6,971 nucleotides of DNA, from the NCBI GenBank assembly GCA_944376035.1, contig CALWBJ010000011.1, positions 1 through 6,971 of the forward strand. The letters run 5' to 3'. The notes beneath the pieces were generated by a model. The model did not search any database. It saw only the letters and a list, made by a program, of their open reading frames with translations, and was not told the DNA's origin. The position numbers were made by a program, and so were the translations under genes. This document shows positions 5,752-6,971 of this stretch, one piece after another; positions within the stretch are counted from its first letter, which is position 1; each line of letters opens with the position of its first letter. Source of the stretch: an uncultured Clostridia bacterium (lineage in GTDB: Bacteria > Bacillota > Clostridia > Christensenellales > Borkfalkiaceae).

Positions 5752-5771
5752 GCCGTCCGCGCCTCTTCTTC

Positions 5772-5792
5772 GGCAAGCCTTTTGGGCTCGCC
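5772..5792. other. small hairpin at the right end of the repeat block
   Basis: ggcaagcc (5772-5779) pairs with ggctcgcc (5785-5792) with one A-C mismatch around a 5-nt loop. No T-run follows, so it is probably not an intrinsic terminator. It marks the end of the GC-rich block before the AT-rich region. Confidence 0.4.
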
Positions 5793-5815
5793 GCGGGCAC
5801 CATATCATATCGCCA

Positions 5816-6300
5816 CTTAGGTTTGTAAACTTCCGAGGGGATTTTTATTAGGTTTCTGAAAATATATTAAAATTTCTCGCTTTATCGATACTATCAGAAT
5901 TTATTTATCAGAAATAATAATAATTCGTTTTACCTTTAATTGTAAATAATGAAATAATTACATCATATTTAATTAACTGCTTCCACAATCAAAAATATAA
6001 AATATTTTTTAAAACTCTTTCACAACATATCTTATAATTCTCTTTTAATAAATCATAACCGTAAAACATAATTATTTATAAAAAATAAGTATTAGACATA
6101 GATAAAAATTTGTTTTATAATAATTTCATAAAATCTACTTTTCTCTGGGTTAAGATAAAAAATAAGTTGCTTAAAATAAACGTTAGATTTTTCAAACAAA
6201 CGGTAATTTCCATTTAAAAAATAACTTTAAGTTTATAATAAACTGAAATAAAAATCAGTAAAACAGCAGAGCCCCTACAATTAAAATTGAGTAAATTTTC
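5816..6300. other. AT-rich gene-free region
   Basis: About 485 nt of strongly AT-rich sequence without a supported gene on either strand. Only very short frames occur; the best is 26 codons on the minus strand (6069-5989) without a ribosome binding site. A TATAAT (6234-6239) lies about 70 nt before the downstream lipoprotein gene but has no good -35 box, so its promoter remains uncertain. The composition contrasts sharply with the repeat block to the left. Confidence 0.55.
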
Positions 6301-6309
6301 AGGTGGTAT

Positions 6310-6798
6310 ATGAAAAAAACCTTTTTCTTAATAATAATTTTTTGTTTTTTACTTGGCTTTATGTTTTCCTGCGGCGGAAACTCTTCAAACGAATCTGACA
6401 ACTCCGATGATTCCACACAGAACAGCAATGACAGCCTTCCCGAAAATAATATGTACATTTATATAAGCGGAAACAGACTTGAAGTTACTCTTGAAGACAA
6501 TTCCTCTGTTAAAGCGCTGATTGCTATCCTCCAAGAAAAAGATATAGTGTATACTGCGAGAGATTACGGCGGATTTGAAAAAGTCGGTTCTCTCGGTTAT
6601 AATCTTCCTACAAATCACTCCCAACAACAAGCGCAGAGTGGCGATATAATGCTGTATCAGAATGATCAGTTAGTAATTTTTTACGGTAGCAATACATGGA
6701 GTTATACTAAAATCGGAAAAATAACCTCCTCAGAAGATGTTAACAAATTATTGAACAACGGTGAAAGTTATACTGAAATAAGACTAAGCCTTTACTGA
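6310..6798 (+). CDS. lipoprotein with cyclophilin-like domain
   Basis: 162 aa. The N-terminus is a lipoprotein signal: MKK, a hydrophobic core (5-19), then FMFSC with the probable lipidated cysteine at 21, although Met and Phe at -3 and -2 are not the commonest lipobox residues. A Ser/Asn/Asp-rich spacer (24-46) would hold the domain off the membrane. Residues about 48-162 match what I know of the cyclophilin-like domain of small bacterial proteins (Cyclophil_like2 type). The pattern is a beta-strand start with LEDNSSVKAL, then YNLPTN (97-102), GDIMLYQNDQLVIFYGSNTW (111-130) and SYTKIGKI (131-138). The domain resembles cyclophilin in fold, but peptidyl-prolyl isomerase activity is not established for it. 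AGGTGG (6301-6306) precedes the ATG at a short 3-nt spacing. It stands alone, not in an operon. Export and lipidation are inferred. Confidence 0.85.
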   Translation: MKKTFFLIIIFCFLLGFMFSCGGNSSNESDNSDDSTQNSNDSLPENNMYIYISGNRLEVTLEDNSSVKALIAILQEKDIVYTARDYGGFEKVGSLGYNLPTNHSQQQAQSGDIMLYQNDQLVIFYGSNTWSYTKIGKITSSEDVNKLLNNGESYTEIRLSLY

Positions 6799-6848
6799 TT
6801 TTTAATTTTGCAGCAAGCCTCGCAAATATAATCCGTGAAAAGTACTAA

Positions 6849-6965
6849 ACCTGTGTTATCAAAGACGGAACGGTTATAAAAGAATGTCCTACCGAACAGT
6901 TCCTCTCCGAATGCGGCGACAGGGACATAAACGAGTATTACGTGGAACTTATAAACAAGGCTTAG
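6849..6965 (+). pseudogene. 5'-truncated coding remnant, possibly ABC transporter ATPase C-terminus
   Basis: This frame carries convincing protein-like sequence but no start: it opens right after a TAA (6846-6848), has no ATG, and ends at TAG (6963-6965). Its 38 residues include VIKDGTVIKECPTEQFL followed by ECGDRDINEYYVELINKA. The VIKDG-x-VIKE-x-x-T turn is like the end of many ABC transporter ATP-binding proteins, where the last strand is followed by a short helical tail. The assignment rests on this resemblance only. The same frame before the stop reads AASLANIIREKY, possibly a second scrap. The rest of the gene is absent from the window's left side, so this is a decayed gene tail. Confidence 0.5.
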
Positions 6966-6971
6966 CGCCCG

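Noticed and set aside
5785..5808. Possible second tRNA 3' end (ctcgccg...cacca) marking an attachment-site duplicate
   Set aside because: Similarity to the tRNA-Arg end is broken by gaps and there is no TTCGA loop or T-stem, so no attachment repeat can be claimed.
5989..6069. 26-codon minus-strand frame in the AT-rich gap
   Set aside because: It has no ribosome binding site or promoter, and its composition is what AT-rich DNA gives by chance.

Overview
The window looks like chromosomal DNA from an AT-rich, low-GC Gram-positive bacterium, most likely a Clostridia-type Firmicute. The evidence is AGGAGG-type ribosome binding sites, near-consensus vegetative promoters, MnmA, YbaK and CNNM/CorC proteins that read like Firmicute orthologues, and a tRNA gene with an encoded CCA end. 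No phage, transposase, CRISPR or plasmid gene is visible.

Layout. 1-365 has no credible gene; it holds a long imperfect hairpin at the left edge and the terminator of the first gene. 366-2031 is a minus-strand cluster of three related units. Two are four-helix membrane proteins with a C-terminal SHOCT-type domain (366-944, 1277-1762). The third (1903-2031) is a 42-codon ORF encoding only the SHOCT domain, with its own promoter and Shine-Dalgarno sequence. 2204-3853 carries two minus-strand tRNA-quality genes: ybaK-like Cys-tRNA(Pro) deacylase and mnmA, the U34 tRNA 2-thiolase, with mnmA upstream and probably cotranscribed. A compact divergent promoter region (3865-4010) separates mnmA from a plus-strand CNNM/CorC-family membrane protein with a CBS pair (4011-5285).

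5329-5815 is an RNA- and repeat-rich block. It contains a 20-bp imperfect hairpin, a tRNA-Arg(CCG) gene with two C-A mismatches in its stems, and two tandem 130-bp copies of a palindromic repeat about 89% identical. An intrinsic terminator sits at the end of the first copy. 5816-6300 is very AT-rich with no gene I can support. 6310-6798 encodes a secreted lipoprotein with a cyclophilin-like domain. The window ends in a 5'-truncated coding remnant (6849-6965), possibly the tail of an ABC transporter ATPase.

How the parts relate. The central genes are ordinary housekeeping: tRNA wobble thiolation, removal of mischarged Cys-tRNA(Pro), and divalent-cation handling. The less ordinary parts are the SHOCT cluster with its headless member and the tRNA-linked tandem repeats. 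No new defence or mobile system could be demonstrated; the strongest leads are these two, plus the irregular tRNA.
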